The notes under the pieces: model-generated | Databases searched by the model: none | What the model was told of the DNA's origin: nothing | What the model saw: only the letters and a program-made list of their open reading frames with translations | Translations under genes and position numbers: made by a program | Shown here: positions 1 through 5,904 of the stretch, one piece after another | Layout: every line of letters begins with the position of its first letter | How positions within the stretch are numbered: position 1 is the stretch's first letter | Assembly (NCBI GenBank): GCA_030670715.1 | Contig: DAOVBC010000055.1 | Location: 1 to 10,436, forward strand | Reading direction: 5' to 3' | Length of the DNA: 10,436 nucleotides | DNA from: Deltaproteobacteria bacterium | GTDB taxonomy: Bacteria > Desulfobacterota > Desulfobacteria > Desulfobacterales > SG8-13

Positions 1-476
1 TCCTGTCAAAAGTGGTGCTCACCGAACCGGTGACCGACAACCAGGCTTATGGGGAATCGATCGGCAGTCTGGCCTCGCTGATCGGCGGCGGCAAACCCAT
101 CCTTCAGCGCTTCGGCGATTTAAAGCGCGGCAGGCGCAGCACCTGGCACCGGGTGCAAAAGGGATACATCGAACCGAGCCTGAACGATGTCGTCTGCGGG
201 GATATCGCCATGGCGCTGCCCGAAAGGATTTTGACCAATATTATCGAAGGGCTGGAAAAGCTGAATTCCGTTATCCCGGGCGTTTCCAACGACGAAACCC
301 TTTTGTACGCACCGGAAATAAAATTTTTCGCCACCCAGATCGAGACGACAGGCGATCTGGAAACGAAGATAAGGGGGATGTATGTCGCCGGAGACGGCCC
401 CGGGGTGGCCGGAAACATCGTCTCCGCCAGCGCCACCGGCCTGATCCCCGCCAAGGCGATCATCGCCGGACTATAG
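1..476 (+). CDS. FAD-dependent dehydrogenase (COG2509-like), C-terminal part
   Basis: This is the 3' end of a gene that starts before the window; the reading frame is open from position 3 and stops at TAG 474-476, leaving about 157 residues. The last 30 residues contain GMYVAGDGPGVAGNI followed by SASATGLIPAKAI, the typical C-terminal FAD-contacting segment of two-dinucleotide-binding flavoproteins: a GD pair, then a glycine/alanine-rich helix that closes over the flavin. The preceding stretch (PILQRFGDLKRGRRS, then VQKGYIEPSL and ALPERILTNIIEGLEKLN) resembles uncharacterised FAD-dependent dehydrogenases of the COG2509 type. Substrate and electron partner cannot be read from this fragment. 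No terminator hairpin directly follows the stop. Family assignment is good; the precise reaction is unknown. Confidence 0.82.
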   Translation, partial: LSKVVLTEPVTDNQAYGESIGSLASLIGGGKPILQRFGDLKRGRRSTWHRVQKGYIEPSLNDVVCGDIAMALPERILTNIIEGLEKLNSVIPGVSNDETLLYAPEIKFFATQIETTGDLETKIRGMYVAGDGPGVAGNIVSASATGLIPAKAIIAGL

Positions 477-595
477 TACTGCTGTGAAGTAAATTACATA
501 AAATTCTTTCATTTATTTCCCAATATTTCAAACCCCTTACCTCACTCTATTTTCTAACTATCTAAAATTTCAGCATTTTTATAATCCGTCCAATC

Positions 596-611
596 TGGCA
601 CACTCTATGCT
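596..611 (+). promoter_or_regulatory. sigma-54 (RpoN) promoter
   Basis: TGGCAC, five bases, then ATGCT matches the sigma-54 consensus TGGCAC-N5-TTGCW at all but one position (A at 607 for T). The invariant -24 GG (597-598) and -12 GC (609-610) have the correct spacing. A start of transcription near 622 would give a leader of about 40 nt before the ATG at 665. The upstream 477-595 stretch is AT-rich and non-coding; I saw no clear activator palindrome there. Such promoters require an AAA+ enhancer-binding activator. Confidence 0.65.
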
Positions 612-664
612 ACTGAATAGATTGAATCTTTATTCAAATCCTATCTGCCGGAGTTCTGATTAAG

Positions 665-853
665 ATGGAATCCAAGAAACTTATTTGTGACCAGTGCCGT
701 GAGTCTCAGAACATATTGCATGATTCTTTTACGGGTTTGTGGGAAATGCCGATCGGACACGCATCTATCAGCAATACGTCCTGGGAATATCTTGAAAAGA
801 CCTGGCGGGAAATCCACCGCCAGGATTGTCAGGAAAAGATATTGACTCAATAA
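665..853 (+). CDS. Small CxxC protein of unknown function (62 aa)
   Basis: I do not recognise this protein. It is 62 residues, soluble-looking, charged, with one CDQC motif at residues 9-12 (possible metal or redox site), a third Cys near residue 55, and three Trp residues; there is no signal peptide or membrane segment. Support for it being real is contextual. A GGAG at 650-653 precedes the ATG by about 11 nt (a rather long spacing), a near-consensus sigma-54 promoter lies 55 nt upstream, and strong hairpins and an intrinsic terminator lie downstream, so the interval 596-999 looks like a complete single-gene unit. The stop codon TAA (851-853) sits inside a perfect 9-bp inverted repeat (843-851/854-862). 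An overlapping minus-strand frame (641-850) has no comparable signals. It could be a sigma-54-regulated small regulator or metal-binding peptide, but this is not determinable. Confidence 0.5.
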   Translation: MESKKLICDQCRESQNILHDSFTGLWEMPIGHASISNTSWEYLEKTWREIHRQDCQEKILTQ

Positions 854-904
854 ATTGAGTCATATCCAATCGATATGAATTACAAATGTAGCTAATTCAT
901 ATCG
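843..904 (+). repeat. Two adjacent perfect inverted repeats in the 3' region
   Basis: The first is a 9-bp perfect inverted repeat (843-851 with 854-862, 2-nt spacer) that overlaps the stop codon of the 62-aa gene. The second is a 12-bp perfect inverted repeat, CGATATGAATTA (871-882) with its complement (893-904), around a 10-nt loop. Neither is followed by a T-run, so they are not intrinsic terminators. They may stabilise the mRNA 3' end or act as protein-binding palindromes for a promoter-like TATAAT that follows at 906-911. Confidence 0.6.
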
Positions 905-905
905 T

Positions 906-999
906 TATAATATCAGGTTCGGGCGACTCCATGACGAATGGCTCAAACGAACCACCTTATTCTGTATAGCCGGGTTAACATCAACCCGGCTATTTTTTT
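906..999 (+). ncRNA. Candidate small structured RNA ending in a terminator
   Basis: A perfect TATAAT (906-911) is followed about 5 nt later by a foldable segment. An outer stem GGTTCG/CGAACC (916-921 with 948-953) encloses an inner stem CCAT/ATGG (929-932 with 938-941), and the intrinsic terminator follows at 966-999. A transcript starting near 917 would be about 80 nt. No good -35 hexamer stands 17 nt upstream of the TATAAT, and no known RNA family was recognised. Alternatively this is simply the structured 3' untranslated region of the 62-aa gene's mRNA. Confidence 0.3.
966..999 (+). terminator. Strong intrinsic terminator
   Basis: A perfect 11-bp stem (966-976 with 983-993, core AGCCGGGTT/AACCCGGCT) has a 6-nt loop and is followed by a run of seven T (993-999). 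It ends the plus-strand unit that begins at the sigma-54 promoter, and would also end any small RNA starting near 917. Confidence 0.88.
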
Positions 1000-1011
1000 A
1001 GATTGAGATTC

Positions 1012-1261
1012 ACTAGAAGTGGTTTCAAAACCTCAGATCGCGTCCAAAGACAAGGCGCGAGTTGATGAGAAAGCGCAGCATACACGGTAGTATGTGAGCA
1101 TTTCGAAGAAACTCGCAATGCACCCTTAAATATTTAAAATTGATGCTGAATCCCGCTTCGCGGGGCGATGCACCTTAGTGTAATAGAATTGGTGCTGAAT
1201 CCCGCTTCGCGGGGCAACGCAGTATTTGGGCGTTAGATGGAGTTTTGAAACCACTTCTAGT
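1012..1261. mobile_element. MITE-like non-coding element with 20-bp terminal inverted repeats
   Basis: The element is bounded by ACTAGAAGTGGTTTCAAAAC (1012-1031) and its exact reverse complement (1242-1261); total length is 250 bp. Complementarity continues imperfectly inward, for example CGTCCAAAGAC on the left against the complement of GTATTTGGGCG on the right. Inside are a nested stem GCGAGT/ACTCGC (1057-1062 with 1111-1116) enclosing CATAC/GTATG (1079-1083 with 1090-1094), and a two-unit tandem repeat (1116-1214). There is no transposase or plausible ORF. Both ends contain the palindrome CTAG (1013-1016, 1257-1260), which could be part of the terminal repeat or a 4-bp target duplication of an IS5-like type; a single copy cannot distinguish these. 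Mobilisation in trans by a transposase elsewhere is inferred. Confidence 0.7.
1116..1214 (+). repeat. Two-copy ~50-bp direct repeat inside the MITE-like element
   Basis: Unit 1 (1116-1165) and unit 2 (1166-1214) are near-tandem. The last 28 or so bases are almost identical (one difference, A1143 against G1192), and the first part (CAATGCACC against CGATGCACC) is also similar. Each unit ends in a GC-rich mini-hairpin, CCCGC-TTC-GCGGG (1152-1164 in unit 1). The start of a third unit, CAACGCAG, follows at 1215. This suggests internal duplication of part of the element. Confidence 0.7.
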
Positions 1262-1340
1262 CAGGCCTGTGTTCCCTTTTTACCCGATAAGGAAATAGGT
1301 CTTTCGCTTTGACATCGCCGCGTTAAAATGCAAAAAGATC

Positions 1341-1602
1341 TTAACCCGCTTATTTCACGAGCTGCATTCGCTCATTTGCAAGGCATTCAAGGGTGCAGCT
1401 GTATTAGAATACCGCAAGCCCTTGATAACGCAGCAAATAAGCGAATGCGGCTCGCCCGAAGGGTGAATATTTTTCAGCTTTTTTTCAAACAACCAATGTT
1501 TAAAGTGTAACCGCAGGATTAACAGTAAAATATAGTTTAACGCCCTGATTTCATGTTTATTTTCGGCTTTGCTGAAAAATATTCATGAAATATGCGGGTT
1601 AA
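1341..1602. repeat. Nested palindromic repeat element upstream of the Yip1 gene
   Basis: This non-coding stretch is built from stacked inverted repeats. The ends, TTAACCCGCTTATTTCACG (1341-1359) and its complement at 1584-1602, match at 17 of 19 positions. Inside, a 21-nt arm at 1359-1379 pairs with 1433-1453 (19 of 21), a 7-bp stem TCAAGGG/CCCTTGA pairs 1387-1393 with 1419-1425, and GTATT/AATAC pairs 1401-1405 with 1408-1412, forming a roughly 95-nt stepped hairpin. A perfect 15-bp repeat TGAATATTTTTCAGC (1464-1478) has its complement at 1571-1585. It could be a second non-autonomous mobile element or an interspersed REP-like repeat. A 60-codon frame through it is judged spurious. Confidence 0.6.
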
Positions 1603-1647
1603 ATGCAATCTGTGAGATTTGAACCGGTATAGCAAAAGGAGAAAATC

Positions 1648-2184
1648 ATGGCATCATTCACAGATCGGATGATACGGGCAGCAAAACTGGATGTAAACCT
1701 CTATGAAGAGGTCGAAGCGGACAAAGGCGCCATGGGGCAGGCCATGGGGGTGGTCATTCTTTCCAGTGTTGCCGCGGGGGTAGGCACAATCGGCACGACA
1801 GGGATAAAGGGACTTTTTCTCGGAACCATAGTTGCCCTGGTGGGATGGTTTATCTGGGCGTTTCTGACTTATTTTATTGGAACCAGGCTGTTACCTGAAC
1901 CACAGACAAAAGCAGACCATGGGGAGTTGCTGCGCACCATCGGATTCTCCAGTTCACCGGGAGTGCTGCGTGTTTTGGGAATCATCCCCATGCTGGGCGG
2001 AATCCTCAATTTCATAATCGGCATCTGGATGCTGGTGGCGATGGTCATTGCCGTCAGACAAGCACTTGATTACAAAAGTACTTGGCGCGCTGTCGGAGTC
2101 TGTTTTATCGGTTGGATTGTTCAGTTCGCCATTTTCGCGTTGTTTTTTGGGTTAGTAGGGGGATTCGGAGCAGCACAGGGGTAA
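1648..2184 (+). CDS. Yip1-family integral membrane protein
   Basis: This 178-residue polytopic membrane protein has about five hydrophobic segments: roughly residues 32-52, 54-78, 103-120, 120-138 and 148-172. Its signature is RTIGFSSSPGVLRVLGIIP at 96-114, then IIGIWMLVAMVIAVRQAL at 123-140 and DYKSTWRAV, which is the characteristic Yip1-domain pattern (GFxxxPxxL, IWxLxxxVxAVRxAL, sTxRA). Bacterial Yip1 proteins are inner-membrane proteins of unknown molecular role. The soluble N-terminus (1-25) contains the acidic stretch EEVEADK. Start: AAGGAG at 1636-1641 lies 6 nt before the ATG, an excellent Shine-Dalgarno. The stop is 7 nt from the stop of the convergent MFS gene, with no hairpin between them. 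It appears to be a single-gene unit downstream of the repeat-rich spacer. Confidence 0.85.
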   Translation: MASFTDRMIRAAKLDVNLYEEVEADKGAMGQAMGVVILSSVAAGVGTIGTTGIKGLFLGTIVALVGWFIWAFLTYFIGTRLLPEPQTKADHGELLRTIGFSSSPGVLRVLGIIPMLGGILNFIIGIWMLVAMVIAVRQALDYKSTWRAVGVCFIGWIVQFAIFALFFGLVGGFGAAQG

Positions 2185-2191
2185 TTCACAT

Positions 2192-3379
2192 TTATCGTCT
2201 TTTCGGCAGTCTCAAAATGAACGGAATGGCCATCAGCCCAAGCAGAGCGCTGACGAAATAGGTGGCCCTGAGGCCGATCAAGTCGCCGAGGAAACCGACC
2301 ACCACGACAATGGCCGAACGGGCAATAAACGATATCATCATAAAAAAACCGTTGGCGGTGGAGGGGCTGCTTTTAGCGTGTTCCTGAATCAGGGCCAGCA
2401 TGACCGGCGTGGTTGAAAGCACTGTGAATCCGACAAACAGAAGCGCTCCAAAACGAAGCCAGCCTCCCAGCCAGACAAACAACAGCAGGCTGAGCGGCGC
2501 ACCCGTCAGAGAAATCAGTAAAATCCTGCGGCGACCGAAGCGGTCGCTGAAAGACCCGGCAGCGAGAACCCCGGCTACACCGGCGGCTTCGAAAACGGTG
2601 AGACCGATCCCGGCCAGCCACAGATTTCCGGTCTCCAGTTGGATATAGGTCGGTAGAAAGGTGGCCACCGATGCGTGCATGAAACCGCGGAAAAAGAGAA
2701 TGGCGGTCAAAGGCACCAGTAAAAATCGCATCTCGCGCCATGTCTGTCTCACCGACGAAGGTTGTCTTTGATAGTCATCTAAGGCGACATCCCGCAGTCG
2801 CAGCAACAGCCAAAAGGATGCAACAATCCCCACAATCATGACAGGATAAAACCCTTCAAGACCTAACAGGGAAACCGTTCCGACAGCTGCCAGCGGGCCG
2901 ACGGCCCTGGCCAGCTCGCCGCCGGTCATGAAAAAACTCATCCCCTTACCCTTTTGGGAACCGGACAGCCGGGAGATCATCACCGGTGAAGGGACGTGAA
3001 AAATGGAAACACTGATTCCGGCCATAAGAAGCAGAATCAGCAGGACACCGTATGTGGGCGCCAGGCCGATGAGACTCATGGTGACGGCCGTCACCATGGG
3101 TGCCAGAGTAACGAAATATCGTACACTGATTCTGTCCGCCAGAGTGCCGATGTAAGGATTCAGCAGCGCCGGCAGCTGCATCACCGTGGTAAGAAAGCCG
3201 GCCTGGGTCAGGGACAGGGAGAGTTTTTCGATCAGAAGCGGAAGAAGCGGTGCCAGAAAACTCGAATAAACATCGTGAACAAAGTGGCAGATGGAAAGCG
3301 CCAGTACACTTTCAGTCTTAAAGCTGTTGGCTGTATCCGATTTTTGTTTTTTATGCGTGATGGTGGTTTTGGCGGACAT
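2192..3379 (-). CDS. MFS transporter, fosmidomycin-resistance (Fsr)-like
   Basis: A 395-residue major facilitator superfamily permease, the usual length for a 12-helix carrier. A hydrophilic N-terminal 22 residues precede helix 1, with ICHFVHDVYSSFLAPLLPLL (residues 30-49) resembling the first helix of Fsr-like exporters. Loop 2-3 has GTLADRISVR (78-87) and loop 8-9 has GSFSDRFGRRR (275-285), the paired MFS motif A; FMTGGELARAVGPL (150-163) resembles helix 5 of the same subgroup. The expected role is proton-coupled efflux of a small molecule across the inner membrane; the substrate is unknown. Start: the ATG has AGAGGA directly adjacent on its 5' side, an unusually tight Shine-Dalgarno, and no alternative in-frame start exists just upstream. 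It is separated from the upstream Nudix gene by 276 nt of heptamer-repeat spacer, so is probably transcribed separately. Confidence 0.88.
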   Translation of the reverse strand: MSAKTTITHKKQKSDTANSFKTESVLALSICHFVHDVYSSFLAPLLPLLIEKLSLSLTQAGFLTTVMQLPALLNPYIGTLADRISVRYFVTLAPMVTAVTMSLIGLAPTYGVLLILLLMAGISVSIFHVPSPVMISRLSGSQKGKGMSFFMTGGELARAVGPLAAVGTVSLLGLEGFYPVMIVGIVASFWLLLRLRDVALDDYQRQPSSVRQTWREMRFLLVPLTAILFFRGFMHASVATFLPTYIQLETGNLWLAGIGLTVFEAAGVAGVLAAGSFSDRFGRRRILLISLTGAPLSLLLFVWLGGWLRFGALLFVGFTVLSTTPVMLALIQEHAKSSPSTANGFFMMISFIARSAIVVVVGFLGDLIGLRATYFVSALLGLMAIPFILRLPKRR

Positions 3380-3388
3380 TCCTCTGTG

Positions 3389-3437
3389 GTTGGTTGATAA
3401 TAGTAGGTAGTTGTTGGTTTTCAGTTGTCAGTGAACA
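3389..3437. repeat. Degenerate G-starting heptamer array (7 units)
   Basis: Seven consecutive 7-nt units each begin with G, for example GTTGTTG, GTTTTCA, GTTGTCA and GTGAACA (3410-3437). The period is exact and the content degenerate. It lies immediately upstream of the MFS start. No coding function is visible. Confidence 0.5.
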
Positions 3438-3450
3438 ACATTAGAGGAAA

Positions 3451-3596
3451 GATACTCGATACTGGATACTGGACCAAAGATCAACCCATATCATGCTTGC
3501 GATTTGCGCATGCCCTTTGCATTTGATCATCCTGCAGCTTGTATCGTTTTTCCTGCATCCAGTATCCAGAATCGAGTATCGAGAATCACGTTGCAA
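3451..3596. repeat. Inverted pair of GATACTC-type heptamer arrays
   Basis: Left: units GATACTC, GATACTG, GATACTG (3451-3471). Right: units GTATCCA, GAATCGA, GTATCGA, GAATCAC (3562-3589), flanked by GCATCCA and GTTGCAA. The 23-nt arms 3451-3473 and 3558-3580 are reverse complements at 22 of 23 positions, separated by 84 nt. Together with 3389-3437 they fill most of the 276-nt spacer between the Nudix and MFS genes; no gene is visible in it. Confidence 0.65.
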
Positions 3597-3655
3597 ATCT
3601 CTTATTTACGATTAACGCTATGGGGATTGTTGATATAAAATCGCTCGTCTGTCAC

Positions 3656-4510
3656 TTACCCGTTACCCGTGATATAATTCTCATCCAGTCTCCCCTCAAC
3701 GGTCGGCAATACTTCAATATCAGGGGGATCGAACCCGAAAACAAGCTCTAGAAACCGCATCGTAATGCGAAAGGTAGCCCCCCACAGGCGTTCGGTTTCT
3801 CCCCGGTCCTGGTGTACGAAGCAGCGAAAATCTTTTACCCGCCGGTTTTTATCATTGTTTTCGGCGATATCGATGTGCAACCGGTAGCGCGCATAACGAT
3901 CATGGTCCAGTAACTCGCGCAGGGGTATGTATATGATCTTTTCCACCTCCCAGTTGGGTTTGAATCGTTTCTGGCTGGATATCCAGCACACGAGGGGATA
4001 AATCACCCGCTGAAACATGACCAGCCGTTCGGGCGGCAGCGGACCCAGCAATCTCACCCCAAAGGGGTTCAGGTGCATTTCCTCGAAGCCCTCCCGCAGC
4101 CCGGTAGCCAGAAGCAGGGCGAGATTTTTTAACTCATTTGATTGCCGCTTCCGCCAGGCGCGCCGGTAACTCCAGCGGGTCAGCGGAGAACCCGGCAGGG
4201 ATAACATTTTAGCCAATAAGAAATCCAGCCGCGAGGCAATACTCCCACCCGGACAGCACAGATCCCCCGCTTGTCTGACTTTCACCGATCGCTTGTTTAA
4301 GATTAGACAGGGTTCCATCGAGTGTTTGTTCTCGCCGCAGTGGCAGCCGAGCAGAAACAGCACCGACGAGGCACTGGAAGAGTTGAGAATGTTTTTTGAA
4401 AACAAGCGTTGATCTATACTTCGTTCGTTCAGAACGCCTGTTATGTGTTCCAGCAATGCCGGGGTGTCAGCAAGTAAGTCCGTCGCCCGATCCGATTGGG
4501 TCATCATCAA
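3656..4510 (-). CDS. Nudix hydrolase, CoA pyrophosphatase (NudL)-like, with a split Nudix box
   Basis: A 284-residue protein, predicted cytosolic. LILNKRSVKVRQAGDLCCPGG (residues 69-89) matches the L-x-KRS-x-x-VR-x-x-G-x-x-C-x-PGG signature of NudL-type enzymes, which hydrolyse the pyrophosphate of coenzyme A and derivatives. The metal-binding helix is LREGFEEMHL (138-147), keeping the catalytic RE-x-x-EE (R139, E140, E143, E144), although the usual Gly after EE-x is His. In a standard Nudix box the GG and the REx2EE are about 14 residues apart; here they are about 50 apart, so some 36 residues (basic, SYRRAWRKRQSNELKN) are inserted. The C-terminal WGATFRITMRFLELVFGF (243-260) matches the NudL C-terminal helix. 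Start: three ATG codons in a row, no clear Shine-Dalgarno. It lies 77 nt downstream of the parvulin gene on the same strand and may share its transcript. Confidence 0.82.
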   Translation of the reverse strand: MMMTQSDRATDLLADTPALLEHITGVLNERSIDQRLFSKNILNSSSASSVLFLLGCHCGENKHSMEPCLILNKRSVKVRQAGDLCCPGGSIASRLDFLLAKMLSLPGSPLTRWSYRRAWRKRQSNELKNLALLLATGLREGFEEMHLNPFGVRLLGPLPPERLVMFQRVIYPLVCWISSQKRFKPNWEVEKIIYIPLRELLDHDRYARYRLHIDIAENNDKNRRVKDFRCFVHQDRGETERLWGATFRITMRFLELVFGFDPPDIEVLPTVEGRLDENYITGNG

Positions 4511-4587
4511 TATACACTGTTACATCAATTAAACGTAAACACTCCGTGGCTGTTGTGGATTGTGCCGTTCCGGCGAATCCGTTGCGT

Positions 4588-5565
4588 TTACAAGAATTTT
4601 TCGATTTTTGCATCTTTTTTCAGCCCGTCAACGTATAGGTCGACTTCCTGCCGCGCTTTTTGCTGTTTCAGGTGCTGATTGATTTGTTCCTTAACTTCAG
4701 TGTATGCCTTAGTTGTTGCAGATTTTTTATCGTAAACCTTGATCAGATGATAACCGAATTGTGTTTCGACAATTTCACTGACCTGACCGGATTTCAGGGC
4801 AAAGGCCGCGGTATCAAATGGTTTTACCATTTGTCCCCGCCCGAAATAACCCAGATCTCCGGACCGTTCCCGGCTGGGGCCTTCGGAAAACTCGCGGGCC
4901 AGGGTCCCGAAATCTTCGCCGTTTTTAAGCTTCTTTTGAACCGTTTCAATCTTTTTCCGAGCTTCCGCCTTCTGGGTTTCATTTGCATCAGGCTTCACCT
5001 TGATCAGGATATGGCTTGCCTTTACCTGCTCCGCCTGCTTGAAAAATTGCGGATTTGAATCGTAAAAATCTTTGCTTTCTTTTTCAGGTATTACGATTTT
5101 ATCTGTGATCTGGGTTTTAACCAGTGAATTGATGGCGATGCCCTTTTCGATCTGGGATTTAATTTCTGTCTCGGTTATGTTCATCCGTTCCAGGCCTTTT
5201 TTAAATTCGGCCTCGCTGGGGAACCTTTTCCTGATTTCTTTTAATCGGTCTTCAATCGACTGTGCTTCAACGCGGATATTTTTTTTACGGCTTTCCTGAT
5301 AAAGCAGCTCACTTTCAACCAGTCTGTCCAGAACTGCAGATTTGGCCGCAGCCAGCTTCTCTTCAGATAACTGTCTGCCCTCGCGCGCGGCTCGCTCCTC
5401 GTAAAGCTTTATTTCTCTGTCAAAAACTTTCCGGGTGATAATAGACCCGTTGACGGTTGCAACCTTATCCGGAGGTGTATCTTTCGGTCCTGCCAGGACA
5501 ATCGAGCTCGCTAACAGGAACACAATTAGAAGAGCAATTGAAAAAAACCGGCGGTAAATTTTCAT
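4588..5565 (-). CDS. Secreted SurA/PrsA-like peptidyl-prolyl isomerase (parvulin)
   Basis: A 325-residue exported folding factor. A signal peptide (residues 1-25: KIYRR, then a hydrophobic core, ending VLA before GP) precedes a SurA-type N-terminal chaperone region (about 33-165, beginning VATVNGSIITRKVFDREI, with helices rich in Lys/Glu). A parvulin PPIC domain follows at about 182-278, with ASHILIK at 183-189, SGDLGYFGRGQMVKPFDTAA at 235-254 and GYHLIKV at 271-277. The last 45 residues form a charged helix that packs back onto the N-domain in this family. The expected role is prolyl isomerase and holdase for secreted or outer-membrane proteins in the periplasm; there is no lipobox Cys. I start at the ATG at 5565 because AAGGA (5575-5579) lies 9 nt before it; a TTG seven codons upstream (5586) is less likely and falls in the terminator U-tract. 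Confidence 0.88.
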   Translation of the reverse strand: MKIYRRFFSIALLIVFLLASSIVLAGPKDTPPDKVATVNGSIITRKVFDREIKLYEERAAREGRQLSEEKLAAAKSAVLDRLVESELLYQESRKKNIRVEAQSIEDRLKEIRKRFPSEAEFKKGLERMNITETEIKSQIEKGIAINSLVKTQITDKIVIPEKESKDFYDSNPQFFKQAEQVKASHILIKVKPDANETQKAEARKKIETVQKKLKNGEDFGTLAREFSEGPSRERSGDLGYFGRGQMVKPFDTAAFALKSGQVSEIVETQFGYHLIKVYDKKSATTKAYTEVKEQINQHLKQQKARQEVDLYVDGLKKDAKIEKFL

Positions 5566-5584
5566 AATGAGATTTCCTTTCAAC

Positions 5585-5607
5585 AAAAAAAGGCCCCCCG
5601 CAGGGCC
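5585..5607 (-). terminator. Intrinsic terminator in the parvulin leader (possible attenuator)
   Basis: Read on the minus strand: GGCCC, a 6-nt loop, GGGCC, then seven T (5591-5585). It lies between the candidate promoter (5700-5728) and the Shine-Dalgarno of the parvulin gene, only about 5 nt before the latter. No minus-strand gene lies upstream for it to terminate, so premature termination or attenuation of the parvulin transcript is the natural reading. It lacks a T-run in the plus direction. Confidence 0.6.
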
Positions 5608-5699
5608 GAAAAATTGGACGGTAGTCTATCCGGTAATGTCTGGCTGCAAACGCCTTAAGCTTGAACCCTTTAATTGATTTTTACAAAACTCATGCGTAT

Positions 5700-5728
5700 A
5701 CTGTAAGACAATTAGCTCACTTTTTCAA
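5700..5728 (-). promoter_or_regulatory. Candidate sigma-70 promoter for the parvulin gene
   Basis: On the minus strand: TTGAAA (5728-5723), a 17-nt spacer, TACAGT (5705-5700), matching the housekeeping hexamers at 5/6 and 4/6. Transcription from about 5693 gives a leader of about 128 nt that includes the terminator at 5607-5585. Assigned by eye only. Confidence 0.4.
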
Positions 5729-5904
5729 CAGGAATACTAAATTAAGGGATCCCGGATCACAAAATAAAAGGGCAGGCTAATATTTTTGTAACGAAATTTA
5801 CAAGACAGGCTCAGTATCGCTAACAATTATACATTTCGGAATTTCTACAACTTGAATAAGTGCTCTAATTCCTAATTATTATACCGTATGATTGTTACTA
5901 TTTT

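Noticed and set aside
104..463. A 119-codon minus-strand frame.
   Set aside because: It lies antisense to the clear FAD-binding C-terminus and has no motif or Shine-Dalgarno.
641..850. A 69-codon minus-strand frame opposite the 62-aa gene.
   Set aside because: The plus strand has the promoter, ribosome binding site and terminator; the minus frame has none.
1309..1329. TTGACA followed by TAAAAT, resembling a promoter for the Yip1 gene.
   Set aside because: The spacer is only 9 nt, far from the 16-18 nt required.
1328..1510. A 60-codon plus-strand frame upstream of the Yip1 gene.
   Set aside because: It runs straight through the nested palindromes; the predicted peptide simply translates the repeat, and there is no ribosome binding site.
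3451..3596. The short repeats as a CRISPR array.
   Set aside because: Units are 7 nt, contiguous and degenerate, without spacers of regular length, and no cas gene is present.
5747..5756. GGGATCCC palindrome as an operator.
   Set aside because: An isolated short palindrome of a common type, not positioned over a credible promoter element.
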